Shown here: positions 21,676 through 33,718 of the stretch, in pieces | How positions within the stretch are numbered: position 1 is the stretch's first letter | Layout: each line of letters begins with the position of its first letter | NCBI GenBank assembly: GCA_035772405.1 | Contig: JAYKKM010000221.1 | Span: forward strand, 408,501 to 472,500 | Length of the DNA: 64,000 nucleotides | DNA from: Chrysogorgia sp. JL179-B06 | Lineage: Eukaryota > Cnidaria > Anthozoa > Scleralcyonacea > Chrysogorgiidae | Reading direction: 5' to 3' | Made by a program: the position numbers and the translations under genes | Notes under the pieces: generated by a model | The model's input: the letters and a program-made list of their open reading frames with translations, nothing else | Told to the model about the DNA's origin: nothing | Databases searched by the model: none

Positions 21676-24600
21676 CAACCAAGTTGCCTGAAAATTTGTG
21701 TGCATTGTAATTTCGTCAATACTAAACAATATCCAAAAGATCAGATCAAAATATAAAATAGAAATTTGTGAGTGTATACAACGCCATCAGATTATGCTGT
21801 TAGAATGCTATACAGTATGTAGACCTTTGGGATGGCAAATCACCCCAAATTCACATACGCATGGTTTTAATCAACCAATTTGCCTGAAAATTTGTGTGCA
21901 TTGTAATTTCATCAATACTAAACAATATCCAAAAGATCAGATCAAAATATAAAATAAAAATTTGTGAGTGTATACAACGCCATCAGATTATGCTGTTAGA
22001 ATGCTATATGTAGACCTTTGGGATGACAAATCACCCCAAATTCACATACGCATGGTTTTAACCAACCGATTTGCCTGAAAATTTGTGTGCATTGTAATTT
22101 CATCAATACTAAACAATATCCAAAAGATCAGATCAAAATATAAAATCGAAATTTGTGAGTATAGACAACGCCATCAGATTATGCTGTTAGAATGCTATAT
22201 GTAGACCTTTGGGATGGCAAATAACCCCAAATTCACGTACGCATGGTTTTAATCAACCGATTTGCCTGAAAATGTGTGTGCATTGTAATTTCATCAATAC
22301 TAAACAATATACAAAAGATCAGATCAAAATATAAAATAGAAATTTGTGAGTGTATACAACGCCATCAGATTATGCTGTTAGAATGCTATTGTATGTAGAC
22401 CTTTGGGCTGGAAAATCACCCCAAATTCACATACGCATGGTTTTAATCAACCGATTTGCTTGAAAATTTGTGTGCATTGTAATTTCATGAATACTAAACA
22501 ATATCCAAAAGATCAGATCAAAATATAAAATAGAAATTTGTGAGTGTATACAACGCCATCAGATTATGCTGTTAGAATGCTATATGCATGTAGACCTTTG
22601 GGATGGCAAATCACCCCAAATTCACATACGCATGGTTTTAATCAACCGATGTGCTTAAACATTTGTGTGCATTGTAATTTCATCAATACTAAACAATATC
22701 CAAAAGATCAGATCAAAATATAAAATAGAAATTTGTGAGTGTATACAACGCCATCAGATTATGCTGTTAGAATGCTATATGCATGTAGACCTTTGGGATG
22801 GCAAATCACCCCAAATTTACATACGCATGGTTTTAATCAACCGATTTGCATGAAAATGTGTGTGCATTGTAATTTCATCAATACTAAACAATATCCAAAA
22901 GATCAGATCAAAATATAAAATAGAAATTTGTGAGTGTATACAACGCCATCAGATTATGCTGTTCGAATGCTACAGTATATTAGATCTTTGGGATGGCAAA
23001 TCACCCCAAATTCACATACGCATGGTTTTAATCAACCGATTTGCCTGAAAATGTGTGTGCATTGTAATTTCATGAATACTAAACAATATCCAAAATATCA
23101 GATCAAAATATAAAATAGAAATGTGTGAGTGTATACAACGCCATCCGATTATGCTGTTAGAATGCTATATGTAGACCTTTGGGATGGCAAATCACCCCAA
23201 ATTCACATACGCATGGTTTTAATGAACCGATTTGCCTGAAAATTCGTGTGCATTGTAATTTCATCAATACTAAACAATATCCAAAAGATCAGATAAAAAT
23301 ATATAATATAAATTTGTGAGTGTATACAACGCCATCAGATTATGCTGTTAGAATGCTATATGTAGACCTTTGGGATGGCAAATCACCCCAAATTCACATA
23401 CGCATGGTTTTAATCAACCGATTTGCTTGAAAATTTGTGTGCATTGTAATTTCACCAATACTAAACAATATCCAAAAGATCAAATCAAAATATAAAATAG
23501 AAATTTGTGTGTGTATACAACGCCATCAGATTATGATGTTAGAATGCTATATGTAGACCTTTGGGATGGCAAATCACCCCAAATTCACATACGCATATGG
23601 TTTTAATCAACCGATTTGCTTGAAAATTTGTGTGCATTGTAATTTCATCAATACTAAACAATATCCAAAAGATCAGATCAAAATATAAAATAGAAATTTG
23701 TGAGTGTATACAACGCCATCAGATTATGATGTTAGAATGCTACAGTATATTAGACCTTTGGGATGGCAAATCACCCCAAATTCACGTACGCATGGTTTTA
23801 ATCAACCGATTTGGCTGAAAACGTGTGTGCATTGTAATTTCATCAATACTAAACAATATCCAAAAGATCAGATCAAAATATAAAATAGAAATTTGTGAGT
23901 GTATACAACGCCATCAGATTATGCTGTTAGAATGCTATTGTATGTAGACCTTTGGGCTGGAAAATCACCCCAAATTCACATACGCATGGTTTTAATCAAC
24001 CGATTTGCTTGAAAATTTGTGTGCATTGTAATTTCATGAATACTAAACAATATCCAAAAGATCAGATCAAAATATAAAATAGAAATTTGTGAGTGTATAC
24101 AACGCCATCAGATTATGCTGTTAGAAAGCTATATGTAGACCTTTGGGATGGCAAATCACCCCAAATTCACATACGCATGGTTTTAATCAACCGATTTGCC
24201 TGAAAATTTGTGTGCATTGTAATTTCATCAATACTAAACAATATCCAAAAGATCAGATCAAAATATATAATAGAAATTTGTGAGTGTATACAACGCCATC
24301 AGATTATGCTGTTAGAATGCTATATGCATGTAGACCTTTGGGATGGCAAATCACCCCAAATTCACATACGCATGGTTTTAATCAACCGATTTGCTTAAAC
24401 ATTTGTGTGCATTGTAATTTCATCAATACTAAACAATATCCAAAAGATCAGATCAAAATATAAAATAGAAATTTGTGAGTGTATACAACGCCATCAGATT
24501 ATGCTGTTAGAATGCTATATGCATGTAGACCTTTGGGATGGCAAATCACCCCAAATTCACATACGCATGGTTTAATCAACCGATTTGCATGAAAATTTGT

Positions 24601-25397
24601 GTGCATTGTAATTTCATCAATACTAAACAATATCCAAAAGATCAGATCAAAATATAAAATAGAAATTTGTGAGTGTATACAACGCCATCAGATTATGATA
24701 TTAGAATGCTACAGTATATTAGACCTTTGGGATGGCAAATCACCCCAAATTCACATACGCATGGTTTTAATCAACCGATTTGCCTGAAAATGTGTGTGCA
24801 TTGTAATTTCATGAATACTAAACAATATCCAAAATATCAGATCAAAATATAAAATAGAAATTTGTGAGTGTATACAACGTCATCAGATTATGCTGTTACA
24901 ATGCTATATGTAGACCTTTGGGATGGAAAATCACCCCAAATTCACATACGCATGGTTTTAATCAACCGATTTGCCTGAAAATTTGTGTGCATTGTAATTT
25001 CATCAATACTAAACAATATCCAAAAGATCAGATCAAAATATAAAATAGAAATTTGTGAGTGTATACAACGCCATCAGATTATGCTGTTCGAATGCTGTAT
25101 GTAGACCTTTGGGATGGCAAATCACCCCAAATTCACATACGCATGGTTTTAATCAACCGATTTGCCTGAAAATTTGTGTGCATTGTAATTTCATCAATAC
25201 TAAACAATATCCAAAAGATCAGATAAAAATATAAAATAGAAATTTGTGAGTGTATACAACGCCATCCGATTATGCTGTTAGAATGCTATATGTAGACCTT
25301 TGGGATGGCAAATCACCCCAAATTCACATACGCATGGTTTTAATCAACCGATTTGCCTGAAAATTTGTGTGCGTTGTAATTTCATCAATACTAAACT
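21676..25397 (+). repeat. Satellite of about 190-195 bp, roughly 19 units
   Basis: The unit contains GGGATGGCAAATCACCCC, TACGCATGGTTTTAATCAAC, CAATATCCAAAAGATCAGAT and TGAGTGTATACAACGCCATC. Unit length varies through small indels after GAATGCTA (for example TATGTAG, TATGCATGTAG, CAGTATATTAG). Variant types recur in the same order (compare 22390-22800 with 23930-24530), indicating higher-order repeats of several units. The 62-codon open frames inside units are not convincing genes. The array resumes at 60189 and a fragment lies at 44191-44292. Confidence 0.92.
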
Positions 25398-26435
25398 AGA
25401 AATACGTATACGCAACAACCCTCGCCCAATTGCTGTTTGGAACTTACAGTACAGTACTTATTTTAGTTCTAAATTACTTGAATTAGATAATAGCCACTTC
25501 ATTTGCCAAACTACTGTAAATAAATTTTCAGTGGACAATATCTCTCAGAGCTTTGTATTGTCTGAATTTAATTGTTTCATAGGACATCAAAATAAATACA
25601 TGCAGCCCAATTAAACTTTTTAATTGTTGAGTGCAGCAAAATAATAGTGGGGGGTCTACTGCTGTTTCTACCATCAATCACTAAGAAATAAATTACTTTT
25701 ATCACAATATTGATGACTCACGAAATAATCAATGCAGTATTTTGTATTAAGACACCAAAGGCTGTTGAAGGAAGTGCACCTCTATCATACAATGAGTGTC
25801 CTTTAAAAAAATCAAATTCGTTCAAATGTCTAGGGATGGCATGCATATAGTGCAAATGGACCCCTGTCCATTCAAATAAGATTTACTAAGACGTATTAGG
25901 GATTCCACAATTGTTGGTGTGGATAGATTATATATACAGTAAGTTGATAATTCTACCCACATTGGACTGCTGTGATGTGGAGCTGGCAGGAATATGGATA
26001 ACTAAATATTGATGGTCATAATCAGAGGTCTCTATGCATGTCAGGGAAACTGATCTTTCCTAAGTCGGGACTTGAAACTGATTGGTTAATAGAAATCCCA
26101 AGTCTTGTACCTCTTGCATTAGAGTCAAGTTACATTGTGTAATGCCAGTTAGGAAATTCCATGGCATTTTAACATCATATCTACCAGTAAAGAGCTAATT
26201 TTCCATGTTTTAATTAATCTGTTCATACATGTTATAGCACCATTATCTATTGCCTTAATTGACAATATGTGAAGGATATACAACTTTTGAGTTAAAATTA
26301 GTTTTTGTAACATTGTACTGTACATTTGTGAATATGTGTTGAAATTTGTAACAACTGTAATTTGTTAGAAAACAAGACCCCCATATATTGATACCAGTGT
26401 TAGAATTGAAGGGGCTATCGTGTATAAATATTATT

Positions 26436-26473
<38 letters not shown>

Positions 26474-27797
26474 ACTAATAATAATAATGCATTAACAATA
26501 ATACTATTAATAATACCTAATGCAGATTGCAGCAAAGCATATATATGGCATTTGCCATGTAACAAAGCATATATATGGCATTGTGTACTATAGTATCTCA
26601 ATTATATCACTGTGCACATATATATTATAACCTTTATTCAGAATGCCATGCCTAGTCTGCTTGTCGACAATGATCTAGCTAACACACATAGTAGTGTCAA
26701 CATACCCAATGTGAACATAATAATCATAAGCTGTATTTTACATTGACAGAATAAGTTGTGACTCACTAGGCCAGCTAAGGTACTGTAGGTCTAACATGTT
26801 CCATAATGGATGGAGTACTGTAAACACAGATTATATATGGAATACATACCAGTATACAAAACATGGATGTCAAGACCATATCGTCAGAAACATAATATTC
26901 CTGGTTGAAAAAATTATAACCTTCTTATTGCCAGTGACGGCCTCTAACCATTGAGCCATCGAGATTTAGATGGGGAGAGGTTACAATGATGCACTGGTTC
27001 TAATGATATATGTACTGCCTATGTACAGCAGTTACTATATATTTCAGTAATGACTAATGATTGGGTGTGTTAATATATACACTGCTGTTATATCAATAGA
27101 ATCAGTACATCAATGTAACGTTCACTCACCATCTGAGTCTTGGTAGCTCAATGGTCAGAGCATCTCACTGGAAATCAGAAAGTTATCCCTGTCTGGGACA
27201 CAGAATATTTTTTCTGAGGATACGAGCTTGCTTGACAATCATCCATGTACTGTATCGTCTGTTTCCCCCCGAGCTCTCCCTTATTCACTACAGCAGTGTA
27301 TATATTAAGTATTAACACTGACAAGTATACATAGTAATGCTTGTTTATTGCTACAAAATTGTAGGCCAGGCCCAGGTCATATAAACACAGCAATAGTATG
27401 CATGTTTTTTCACCCTAAACTACTGTATATATACAGTAGGCTAATTATCAAGCAGATAGTATTTATAATTTTAATCAAATAATAAACATACTGCCAACTC
27501 TCAATATATTATTATACATATATGTTTTGAAAATTAAAAACATTACACACCTTCAAATTTCCCCAAATCTCTCTGTTAGGTATTTCAAAATATGTCTATT
27601 AGCTTTCGGAGCTTGGAGAAAATACACAATACAGTGTACAATCATTTAAATTACATTAAAATTAGCGAGTCAAGTAAAAAAGTTAAACGATAAAGTGAAG
27701 CAATGAACTGAAGGTAATGGCTATTCGTACGGTAGCCGTACGACGCTATAGTCTCTTAGAATTCAACGAAATGCATGTAAATATCACCAAAATCCTA
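25398..27797. other. AT-rich non-coding region with tRNA-like relics
   Basis: Contains a minus-strand tRNA-like relic at about 26915-26985 (CTCTAACCATTGAGCCATCG), a plus-strand one at about 27139-27210 (GGTAGCTCAATGGTCAGAGC) with a damaged T-arm, and an (ATT)n tract at 26435-26470 that folds with TAATAATAAT just after it. No supported gene. Confidence 0.55.
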
Positions 27798-27822
27798 AAC
27801 CTAACCCTAATCCTAACCAAAT
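27798..27822. repeat. Short interstitial telomere-like repeat
   Basis: Four imperfect copies of the CCCTAA hexamer occur in a row (CCTAAACCTAACCCTAATCC). It lies 110 bp outside the CACTA-ended structure. It could be chance in AT-rich DNA, or the trace of a break repair. Confidence 0.45.
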
Positions 27823-27955
27823 TGCTGGCCCTTTCTCGATATATGAGCAACCGAAATAGGCGCTTAATTTATTCTATGTTATACACCCTAAATATCCTTA
27901 ATACTGACTCAACCTCGCCATCAAACACCTTTCCACTACCGTAGTCACCCTTAGA

Positions 27956-28434
27956 CTGCTTTAGACTAACTTAGACTACCTTAGCCTACTTTAGACTACC
28001 TTAGAATGCCTTAGACTACATTATACTGCCTTAGACTGCTTTAGCTTGCTTTAGACTGCTTTAGACTACCTTAGACTGCCTTAGACTACCTTAGACTGCC
28101 TTAGACTACCTTAGCCTGCCTTAGACTATCTTAGCATGCCTTAGACTGCTTTAGCTTGCCTTAGACTGCTTTAGACTGTCTTAGACTGATTTAGACTGCC
28201 TTAGACTGCCTTAGACTGCTTTAGACTGCCTTAGACTGCCTTAGACTGCTTTAGACTAGCTTAGACTGCCCTAGACTACCTTAGCCTGCCTTAAACTGCC
28301 TTAGACTGCTTTAGACTGCCTTAGACTACCTTAGACTACATTAGACTGCCTCAGACTACTTTATACTGATTTAGATTGCCTTAGACTACCTTAGACTGCC
28401 TTAGACTGCTTTAGTCTGCTTTAGACTGCCTTAG
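27956..28434 (+). repeat. CCTTAGACTG minisatellite, block 1
   Basis: Tandem 10-bp units with the consensus CTTTAGACTG / CCTTAGACTA / CCTTAGCCTG. Variants are interspersed. Interrupted at 28435 by a Penelope-like insertion. Confidence 0.95.
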
Positions 28435-28472
28435 TGAAAAGGTGGTAAACTGCCAAGAATTTAGTGACGAGA

Positions 28473-28507
28473 TACTGACGTTTCGAGCGGAGCCCTTCAT
28501 CAGAGTA
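28473..28507 (-). ncRNA. Hammerhead-like ribozyme core in Penelope terminus (intact)
   Basis: Read on the minus strand: stem I UACU, core CUGAUGA, stem II GGGC/GCUC closing a UCC loop, core GAAAC, a minimal stem III, GUC cleavage triplet and AGUA closing stem I. Penelope-like elements are known to carry minimal hammerheads with a very short stem III that work best as dimers. Activity here is inferred only. Confidence 0.6.
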
Positions 28508-28760
28508 AGACGAGATGAAATAAAATAAATAGGGCTTATATAATGCCAAAAGGGTGTCACAGGTAGAAAGTAGCCAATCAAATGCACGAGAAATAAACTA
28601 ACTAATAATTAATGAGATGGGAAAAGTTAAATCATTTGCTATTTTTAAAGTCGATCAATAAGCAGACTGAGGGGGTGGGAAAAATGACAGGTCCAATATT
28701 CAAGGGGATTAGGCGATAATAATAGAAACAAAGACTTGAAAAGCAATGAAAGTGCATAAG

Positions 28761-29055
28761 CTAATAATAAAAAGTTCCAAGCAAACTAAAATAATAAAAA
28801 ACTTTTAGGAAGTCAAATAAAAGAAAAACGTTCGTTAAGACCAAGAGGATGTGTGTGCCAAGTTTAAAAATGAGACGCTTTTCTTGCCGCCTGCGGTTAT
28901 CGTTGCCACCGGAAATGGGAAGGATGGCACAGACTTTCATGTCTGAAACCAAATGGTTGGAGCTGTTGAAATGGCGGGCTACAGGTTTGTCACCATCATT
29001 GATCCTCACGGAACGAAGATGTTCAGCAAACCTGTCTGAAAGGCGTCGGTGTAGA
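28761..29055 (-). pseudogene. Penelope-like GIY-YIG endonuclease, partial
   Basis: Minus-strand codons include RFAEHLRS, DKPVARHFNSSNHLVSDMKV and CAILPISGGNDNRRRQEKRL, the conserved middle and end of the GIY-YIG nuclease that nicks target DNA in these retroelements. The IYIGETG segment expected just upstream is at the palindrome centre, with its frame broken. Near-identical copies lie at 34862-35160 (minus) and 37010-37210 (plus). Confidence 0.7.
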
Positions 29056-29322
29056 TTTTAAAATCTACATCGGTGAAACTGGCCGACGCTTTGAGTCTTT
29101 GTTTCTATTATTATCGCCTAATCCCCTTGAATATTGGACCTGTCATTTTCCCCACCCCCTCAGTCTGCTTATTGATCGACTTTAAAAATAGCAAATGATT
29201 TAACTTTTCCCATCTCATTAATTATTAGTTAGTTTATTTCTCGTGCATTTGATTGGCTACTTTCTACCTGTGACACCCTTTTGGCATTATATAAGCCCTA
29301 TTTATTTTATTTCATCTCGTCT

Positions 29323-29357
29323 TACTCTGATGAAGGGCTCCGCTCGAAACGTCAGTA
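29323..29357 (+). ncRNA. Hammerhead-like ribozyme core in Penelope terminus (intact)
   Basis: Exact inverted partner of the 28473 motif, with CUGAUGA and CGAAAC cores unchanged. With the minus-strand copy, the insertion presents divergent hammerheads at its two ends. Confidence 0.6.
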
Positions 29358-29443
29358 TCTCGTCACTAAATTATTGGCAGTTTAATACCTTTTCACTTTG
29401 CTATATATTCAAAACACTGTCTACGCAGCACTCTACTTTTTTA

Positions 29444-32400
29444 GACTGCCTTAGACTGCTTTAGCTTGCTTTAGACTGCTTTAGCTTGCCTTAGACTGCT
29501 TTAGCTTCCCTTAGACTGCTTTAGACTGCCTTAGACTGCTTTAGACTAATAGACTGGCTTAGACTGTCTTAGACTACATTAGACTGCCTTAGACTGTCTT
29601 AGACTACCCTAGACTACCTTAGACTACTTTAGACTTCTTTAGACTGCCTTAGACTACCTTAGACTTCCTTAGACTGCTTTAGACTGCCTTGGCCTACTTT
29701 AGCTTGCCTTAGACTGCTTTAGCTTGCCTTACACTGCTTTAGCTTGCCTTACACTGCTTTAGACTGCCTTAGACTGCTTTAGACTGCCTTAAACTACCTT
29801 AGACTACCTTAGACTGCTTTAGACTGCCTTAGACTACCTTAGCCTGCCTTATACTGCCTTAGACTACCTTAGACTACCTTAGACTACCTTAGCCTGCCAT
29901 AGACTGCCTTACACTACCTTAGAATGCCTTAGACTGCTTTAGACTGCCTTAGACTGCCTTAGACTACCTTAGACTACCTTAGACTGCTTTAGCTCGCCTA
30001 AGACTGCTTTAGCTTGCGTTAGACTGCCTTAGACTGCCTTAAACTGCCTTACACTGCCTTACACTGCCTTAGACTACCTTAGACTACCTTAAACTACCTT
30101 AGACTACTTTAGACTTCTTTAGACTGCCTTAGACTACCTTAGACTGCCTTAGACTGCTTTAGACTGCCTTAGACTACTTTAGCTTGCCTTAGACTGCTTT
30201 AGCTTACCTTACACTGATTTAGCTTGCCTTACACTGCTTTAGACTGCCTTAGACTGCTTTAGACTGCCTTAAACTACCTTAGACTACCTTAGACTGCTTT
30301 AGCTTGCCTTAGACTGCTTTAGACTACCTTAGACTGGCTTAGACTACCTTAGACTGGCTTAGACTACCTTAGCCTGCCTTAGACTACCTTAGCATGCCTT
30401 AGACTGCTTTAGCTTACCTTAGACTGCTTTAGACTGTCTTAGACTGCCTTAGACTGCTTTAGACTACCTTAGACTGCCTTAGACTACCTTAGCCTGCCTC
30501 AGGCTGCCTTAGACTGATTTAGACTGCCTTAGACTACCTTAGACTACATTAGACTGCCTCAGACTACTTTATACTGATTTAGATTGCCTTAGACTATCTT
30601 AGACTGCCTTAGACTGCTTTACACTGCTTTAGACTGCCTTAGACTGATTTAGCTTGCCTTAGACTGCTTTAGCTTGCCTTAGACTGCTTTAGCTTGCCTT
30701 AGACTGCTTTAGACTGCCTTAGACTGCTTTAGACTACCATAGACTACCTTAGACTGCCTTAGACTACATTAGACTGCCTTAGACTGTCTTAGACTACCTT
30801 AGACTACCTTAGACTACTTTAGACTTCTTTAGACTGCCTTAGACTGCTTTAGACTGCCTTATGATACCTTAGCCTGCCTTATACTGCCTTAGACTACCTT
30901 AGACTACCTTAGACTAACTTAGCCTGCCATAGACTGCCTTAGACTACCTTAGAATGCCTTAGACTGCTTTAGACTGCCTTAGACTGCCTTAGACTACCTT
31001 AGACTACCTTAGACTGCTTTAGCTCGCCTTAGACTGCTTTAGCTTGCCTTAGACTGCCTTAGACTGCCTTAGACTGCCTTACACTGCCTTACACTGCCTT
31101 AGACTACCTTAGATTACCTTAGATTACCTTAGACTACCATAGACTGCCTTAGACTACCTTAGACTGCATTAGACTGCCTTAGACTGCCTTAGACTACCTT
31201 AGACTACCTTAGGCTACTTTAGACTGCCTTAGACTACCTTAGACTACATTAGACTACCTTAGACTACCTTAAACTTCCTTAGTCTGACTTAGACTACCTT
31301 AGACTGTTTTAGACTGCTTTAGACTGCCTTAGACTGCTTTAGCTTGCCTTAGACTGCTTTAGCTTGCCTTACGCTGCTTCAGACTACCTTAGACTGCTTT
31401 AGACTGCCTTAGACTACCTTATACTACCTTAGACTGCCTTAGACTACCGTAGACTGATTTAGACTGCCTTAGACTACCTTAGCCTGCCTTATACTGCCTT
31501 AGACTACGTTAGACTACCTTAGACTACCTTAGCCTGCCATAGACTGCCTTAGACTACCTTAGAATGCCTAAGACTGCTTTAGACTGCTTTAGACTGCCTT
31601 AGACTGATTTAGCTTGCCTTAGACTGCTTTAGCTTGCCTTAGACTGCTTTAGACTGCCTTAGACTACCTTGGACTGCCTTAGACTACCTTAGACTACCTT
31701 AGACTGCCTTACTCTGCCTTAGACTGACTTAGACTACCTTAGAATGCCTTAGACTGCCTTAGACTGCCTTGGACTACCTTAGACTACCTTAGACTACCTT
31801 AGACTACCTCAGACTGCCTTAGACTGCATTGGCCTGCCTTAGACTGCTTTAGACTGCCTTAGACTACCTTAGAATGTCTTAGACTGCTTTAGACTGTTTT
31901 AGACTGCCTTAGACTGCTTTAGCTTGCCTTAGACTACTGCTTTAGACTGCCTTAGACTGCTTTAGACTACCTTAGCCTGCCTTAGCCTACCTTAGACTAA
32001 CTTAGCACGCCTTAGACTACCTTAGACTGCCTTAGACTACCTTAGAATGCCTTAGCGTGCGTTAATCTGCCTTAGACTGCTTTAGACTGCCTTAGACTGC
32101 CTTAGACTGTACACTACCTTATACTACCTTAGATTGCCTTACACTACCTTAGACTGTCTTAACCTGCCTTAGGCTGCTTTAGACGACCTTTAGCCTGCCT
32201 TAGACTTCCTTAGACTGCCTTAGAAAACCTTGGCCTGCCTTAGACTGCTTTAGACTGCCTTAGACTTTAGCCTGCCTTAGATTGCCTTAGACTGCCTTAG
32301 CCTGCCTTAGACTGCTTTAGACTGCTTTTGACTGCCTTACTGCTTTAGACTGCCTTATACTGCTTTAGCCTGCCTTAGACTACCTTAGACTACCTTAGAC

Positions 32401-32455
32401 TGCCTTAGACTACTTAGACTGCTATAGACTGCCTTAGCCTGCCTTAGAATGCTTT
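29444..32455 (+). repeat. CCTTAGACTG minisatellite, block 2 (3 kb)
   Basis: About 300 units of 10 bp in the same orientation as block 1. Longer blocks recur internally, for example the series around 29700-29800 and again around 30190-30290, showing segmental amplification. Occasional off-register units are present (31936, 32108, 32190). Confidence 0.95.
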
Positions 32456-32540
32456 AAAAAAGTAGAGTGCTTCGTAGACAGTGTTTTGAATATATAGCAA
32501 AGTGAAAAGGTGGTAAACTACCAATAATTTAGTGACGAAA

Positions 32541-32575
32541 TACTGACGTTTCGAGTGGAGCGCTTCGTCAGAGTA
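32541..32575 (-). ncRNA. Hammerhead-like core, degenerate
   Basis: The minus strand reads CUGACGA where the core needs CUGAUGA; the CGAAAC core is retained. Probably inactive. Confidence 0.5.
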
Positions 32576-32608
32576 AGACGAGATGAAATAAAATAAATAT
32601 GGCTTATA

Positions 32609-32922
32609 CAGGTGTATAAAAAAAGCGCAACCTCGGAATTTCCCAAGAAATCCACTTTGTTTTTATTAGCACAAAAATTTTAGGCCTCTGGGAATTTAAC
32701 TGTTGTTGATACTTGTAAACTAAACAACTTCCCATTAAATAAATGCATAAATTTCGATTTAATTCTGCTTTACGTGCTCAAGTTTGTAGTAATTAGACAG
32801 TTATGCCCCTGGAATACGATTACAAGCTATTTTAAATTCCCAGGGGCGAAAATATTTTGTGTTTAAGAACACAGTGGTTTTCTTGGGAAATTCCGAGGTT
32901 GCGCTTTTTTTTATACACCCTG
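32609..32922. mobile_element. MITE with Tc1/mariner-like ends in the Penelope arm
   Basis: A 314-bp element with inverted ends CAGGTGTATAAAAAAAGCGC and its near-complement (CAGGGTGTATAAAAAAAAGC on the other strand). They pair for about 45 bp through CAACCTCGGAATTTCCCAAG. TA precedes the left end, and CA rather than TA follows the right end. The host sequence resumes ATGCCAAAAGGGTGTCAC. Confidence 0.75.
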
Positions 32923-33322
32923 CATATATGCCAAAAGGGTGTCACAAGTAGAAAGTAGCCAATCAAATGCACGGGAGATAAACAAACTAATAATTAATGA
33001 GATGCGAAAAGTTAAATCGTTTGCTATTTTTACAGTCGATCAGAGGGGGAGGGAGAAATGACAGGTCCAATATAAAGGGGATTATAATAATAATAATAAT
33101 AATAGATGGTTTATTGAATATAAAATCGCACTAATACAGTGAATTGCTTTATATTTACAACTGTTTAAAAATGTCTTAAAAAAGGTCATATTGAAAAAGT
33201 TTACAAACAAATAATAGAATAGAATACCGGGGGACTGGAACCGGTTTACAATTAGAAACAAAATTTACAAAAGTTTAACATAGAACTTAGTCAAGATGTA
33301 ATTAAGTCATTGATGCATCTCG

Positions 33323-33661
33323 TCATGGCGGCAAAAAAGCTGCGGTTATAACGGTCAGTATTGCATTGGTAAAGAGAAAGTCGATCAACACTACCACGTA
33401 ATTTTCGGCCATGTGCTTCATATATCGTCGGTGGAATCTATGTAGCCAAAGGAGAAGATGGTGTCGATTGGATTTGTTTAAAAGTTTTGAGGCACAGCTT
33501 TTGTCTGTTATCAGAAAGACGTGGATAGCCAGATACAGAAAACGCTTGTGAATACGACAAATGTGGCCAAATAACTCGATAAATAATTCCAGTATGGATT
33601 GAATCAGCGCGATTTGAATTTTAATAAGATGGACTTGTGGTACTCCACTCCGACAAAGCAC
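33323..33661 (-). pseudogene. LINE reverse transcriptase C-terminal remnant
   Basis: It encodes CRSGVPQVHLIKIQIALIQS, alignable by eye to KRSGVPVSDLIGIYVSLIRS in the LINE at 61908-63635, then loses similarity. A stop and frame break at about 33719 separate it from the main polymerase frame. Confidence 0.6.
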
Positions 33662-33718
33662 ACGAAGAATATAAAGACGCTTGGAAGCTTTCTTTGTAAT
33701 GATTTCAATATGATGCGA

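Larger units (their letters stand above)
28435..29443. mobile_element. Head-to-head Penelope-like element palindrome, copy 1
   Basis: Two 3' ends of a Penelope-like element face outward: the minus-strand arm (28435-29055) and the plus-strand arm (29060-29443). Each has a hammerhead-like motif and the same about 250-bp untranslated sequence. The centre, at about 29060, is the short palindrome GTAGATTTTAAAATCTAC inside the codons of the nuclease motif IYIGETG. The left arm retains a partial endonuclease frame; the right arm jumps from the motif start to the 3' region. It lies inside the CCTTAGACTG minisatellite. Confidence 0.75.

Noticed and set aside
22665..25614. 62-codon frames repeated in the 193-bp satellite
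   Set aside because: Only some units keep the frame, and no start context or motif supports translation.
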